DNA of 64,000 nucleotides from Plazaster borealis (taxonomy: Eukaryota; Echinodermata; Asteroidea; Forcipulatida; Labidiasteridae): assembly GCA_021014325.1 (NCBI GenBank), contig CM037474.1:22872488-22936487 (forward strand), in the 5' to 3' direction. The stretch's first letter is position 1. Each line of letters begins with the position of its first letter. Position numbers and translations under genes: made by a program. The notes beneath the pieces were generated by a model. The model was not told where the DNA came from. It was given only the letters and a program-made list of their open reading frames with translations, and searched no databases. Shown one piece after another: positions 61,361 through 64,000 of the stretch.

Positions 61361-61724
61361 TTAAAGGCACTGAACACGTTTGGAAATTGTCAAAGACCAG
61401 TGTTCTCACTTGGTGTATCCCAACATATGCATAAAATATTAAGCCTGTGAAAATTTGGGCTCAATTGGTCATCGAAGTTGCAAGAAAATGATGAAAGAAA
61501 AAACACCCTTGTTGTACAAATTTGTGTGCTTTCAGATAGGAATAAAAACTTCTTTTTATTATTTTAGTGAGAAATTACCTCTTTCTCAAAACTATGTTAC
61601 TTCAGAGGGAGTTGTTTCCTACAATGTTTTATACTATCAACAGCTCTCCGTTGCTTGTTACCAAGTAAGTTTTTTTTGCTAATATTTGTTTTGAGTCATT
61701 ACCAAAAGTGTTTGATACCTTTAA
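61361..61724 (+). mobile_element. Family B element, copy 9
   Basis: TTAA on both sides, opposite orientation. One arm of the central palindrome is deleted (aataaaaacttctttttatt). It lies in an intron of the minus-strand gene. Confidence 0.92.
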
Positions 61725-62198
61725 GGACCTTTATCGATAAATCATTCAATACAATCCTGTTTGTAAGTGTGACATAGTTCCACTGTAACCCATGCCCACT
61801 TCACACAAACTGGCTCCACTGATTACCAGAAGCCCATAGCAGTTGCATTGAGCTAATTTTTCTTTGATGATGTATGCACAAAAAGTTTAGCAATGGGAGA
61901 TGTTTGAATGCTAGGTGGCAGCAGACTTGCCAGGTAAATTTACATTGTTTACGTAGATCTGAGCATGTGCACATTACTGACAGCAATGGATTTACCTCGT
62001 GTCCCAAAAGTCCCCCATTGAACTTGGCTTTTACATACGATCTTCAAAGTTTTCCCATAATAACAAGTTTCTGTCATAAGACATACTTAAGAACGATGAA
62101 ATGTGTGCTTTTCAGTAAATTTACACATAATGTGAGCCAGCTGTGGAGCCGGAAGTAACGAAAAGTTAGTTGACTTACATGTACCAACAGAATGGTGC

Positions 62199-62518
62199 TT
62201 AAAGCACATGTGTAACATTGGTAATTGTCAAAGACCAGTATCCACACTTGATGTGACCCAACATATACATGAAATAACAAACCTGTGAAAGGGTTAAGCT
62301 CAATCGGTCATTGTAGTCATGAGAAAAAAGTGGGGAAAAAACTTAAATGTTTTCACTGTTTTCAAACATTGAGTTTTGGACTCGCAAGATCAAAAACTAT
62401 TGCATTTCAAGCAAAAATATTACAAAGGGAGTTTCCCACAAAGACCAACTTTAATGTTGTGTGCAAATCTGTGAACATTTATATTTTTACTCTTACCAAT
62501 TTTATGCACACCCTTTAA
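62199..62518 (+). mobile_element. Family C element, complete, opposite orientation
   Basis: TTAA at both ends, right end atgcacaccctttaa. It shows that C and B share their caaagaccagta...acaaacctgtgaaa half and so belong to one superfamily. Confidence 0.85.
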
Positions 62519-62687
62519 GCACAAAAAGTAGCTAAGCACAACAAAATGATGCTAAGCAGAATAAGGTAACTGGCCAAAATACCATTTCACATATACCATT
62601 TGTGCAGGTATCCTGATCATTTTTGCTTAGCAGGGAAATTGTTCAGCAATATTTTTCTGCTAAAGCAGCTCTACGAAAAAGGGCCCT
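62519..62687. mobile_element. Family A element, left end lost
   Basis: Interior and right end (gcagctctacgaaaaagggccc) kept. It abuts the complete family C element and lies 37 nt from the minus-strand exon at 62724. Confidence 0.82.
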
Positions 62688-62723
62688 GAAAGAAGATCAA
62701 CCAAATGAAACGTTCACACTCAC

Positions 62724-62773
62724 CAATGTCTGATTGCCGAATTGCTCGGGACCAATTGGAAAATTGATAGTTC
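62724..62773 (-). CDS. Unidentified minus-strand gene, 50-nt exon
   Basis: A small exon with acceptor ccaccatag and donor TTG|gtgagtg. In the frame set by its neighbours it reads TINFPIGPEQFGNQTL, with the first codon (Gly) shared with the exon before. Phase continuity with both neighbours is the main support. Confidence 0.62.
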
Positions 62774-63367
62774 CTATGGTGGGGGGGAAAAAAAGGAAAA
62801 ATGGTAAAGGTGGCGATACAACAAGTCTCTAACCTCAAAACTTTCACTCGACAGAAAATATTTTTATCCCAAAAAACTTTTTCCATTGACACACTCATAG
62901 TGTGACTATTTTGGGGGTTATATTGAGTGAAATTGAGGGTGGTTGAATGAGGCATATTTTCAATTCAGAAATGGCCTAAAGGCAGGAATTAACCATTTAG
63001 AGACCATTCATATCTATACAATCATCACCATACGACCAGACATGGCTAATATTGTGAAGTTTTTGACACAATTTTTTCTTGTAAAAGTGTCTGAAAAAAT
63101 AATATGAAACAGACATTCGGTTTTGTTTCAGAAACATCGATACTATGTTAACATGGGAAACATTGGAAAATGTCAATTCAGGACGTGACCTTTGCTCTGA
63201 CCTTTGTGTTTGAGTGGAAGTAGGTCAGATCTTGCAGCCGTTTGCGGCCGCTATAGACATTTTGGTACAAGCCGATTCTGGCTGATATGGTCTCTAAAGG
63301 GTTAAAACACCTCCTGAATCAGAATCTACGGCAAAGAATGGAGTAGACTTGTGGACATAGCATAACA

Positions 63368-63653
63368 GGGCCCAATTTCATAGAGCTGCTTAACGGCCGA
63401 TTTCGTGCTTACTGAGCGAGTTTCCATTTCATAGCACTGCTATAACCGTAAGCACACGAAAAGGCATGCTAACCTTCCGGTGCTTACTGTATGAAAATGA
63501 ATGAAGTAACAATGCAAATCCATGGTGAAAGCGCAAGATGGCCGCCTAATTTTCTTGCTAACCTGTGAAATATGCTTACGAACAAGCACATTTTTCTGCT
63601 ACAGTTAATTAGCAAATTTGCTTACCGTTAAGCAGCGCTATGAAATTGGGCCC
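63368..63653. mobile_element. Family A-ended longer element
   Basis: Ends gggcccaatttcatagagct and gctatgaaattgggccc, but the interior differs (gtgcttactgagcg, ccgtaagcacacg) and carries a second copy of the tttcatagc end. This may be a distinct subfamily or one element within another. Confidence 0.8.
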
Positions 63654-63916
63654 AGCTCTCCTGCGACTCTGGCGCCAGACTACTGCTCTCGCAAGAGGCT
63701 CCCGACTACTGCCCCATTTAACTGGGGCTGTAGTCATGGGAGCAGTAGTCTTGCGGGAGCCAGCAGTCTCGCGAAAAACCACACCACTGTTGCGAGATTT
63801 GCAGAGAGAGTCAGTAATGCTATCACCACGACAAACATTTAACGACTTGTCCACAAGTCTAAGAATGGAGTAAAACAAGTACTCAGTATAGAATCTTTAG
63901 GGGACAAAAGACATAC

Positions 63917-63951
63917 CTTCTGCAGGTGTTGGTATACCAAGAGTTAGAGTC
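63917..63951 (-). CDS. Unidentified minus-strand gene, 35-nt exon
   Basis: A tiny exon with acceptor tttcccctcag and donor AAG|gtatgt. It reads TLTLGIPTPAE in the frame that continues as Gly-TINFPIG. The rest of the gene would lie beyond 64000. Its small size makes it the least certain exon, but both splice sites are good and the phase fits. Confidence 0.55.
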
Positions 63952-64000
63952 CTGAGGGGAAACAAATAAGGAGAATAATAGTTAAATGATTACGTACACA

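Overview
The window is animal nuclear DNA, AT-rich and intron-dominated. It carries seven of the eight coding exons of a G-protein alpha-i (Galphai) gene on the + strand and the last five exons of an unidentified gene on the - strand, lying tail to tail. The Galphai sequence is clearly of animal type. The dense short inverted-repeat elements and tRNA-derived SINEs resemble what I remember of echinoderm, especially sea star, genomes. That placement is inference, not proof.

Layout: 1-10617 is the 3' part of the first Galphai intron; exon 1 was not found and should lie upstream. Coding exons are at 10618-10660, 33890-34031, 36124-36281, 44088-44216, 44853-44982, 45724-45877 and 48011-48201. Their lengths (43, 142, 158, 129, 130, 154 and 188+stop) and phases match the standard Galphai exon plan, predicting 354 residues with a 118-nt exon 1. 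The stop is followed 37 nt later by a good splice donor and, 2.2 kb on, by an acceptor, so a 3'UTR intron and a long repeat-poor 3'UTR (from 50439 to about 53-54 kb) are likely. From 55691 to 63951 five - strand exons join with consistent phases into the C-terminal 196 or so residues of a protein I do not recognise.

Most of the rest is repeats. The main families, named here for convenience, are: A (gggccc ends, stem-loop like); B and C (related TTAA-flanked elements, B about 350-390 bp); D (long inverted repeats with internal echoes); E (cagggttctcccca ends); F (short elements with gctcgatttcac-type ends); G (gctcgaatt-type ends); H (source of a 1.7-kb satellite); and several tRNA-derived SINEs. 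Many are nested.

The most unusual features are two places where the 3' tail of a Galphai exon plus its splice donor has been duplicated into the next intron (exon 4, five donor copies; exon 6, two degenerate copies), a satellite with a 408-bp higher-order period, and family B central palindromes whose two arms have changed together between copies. I see no prokaryotic-type system, CRISPR array or viral gene.
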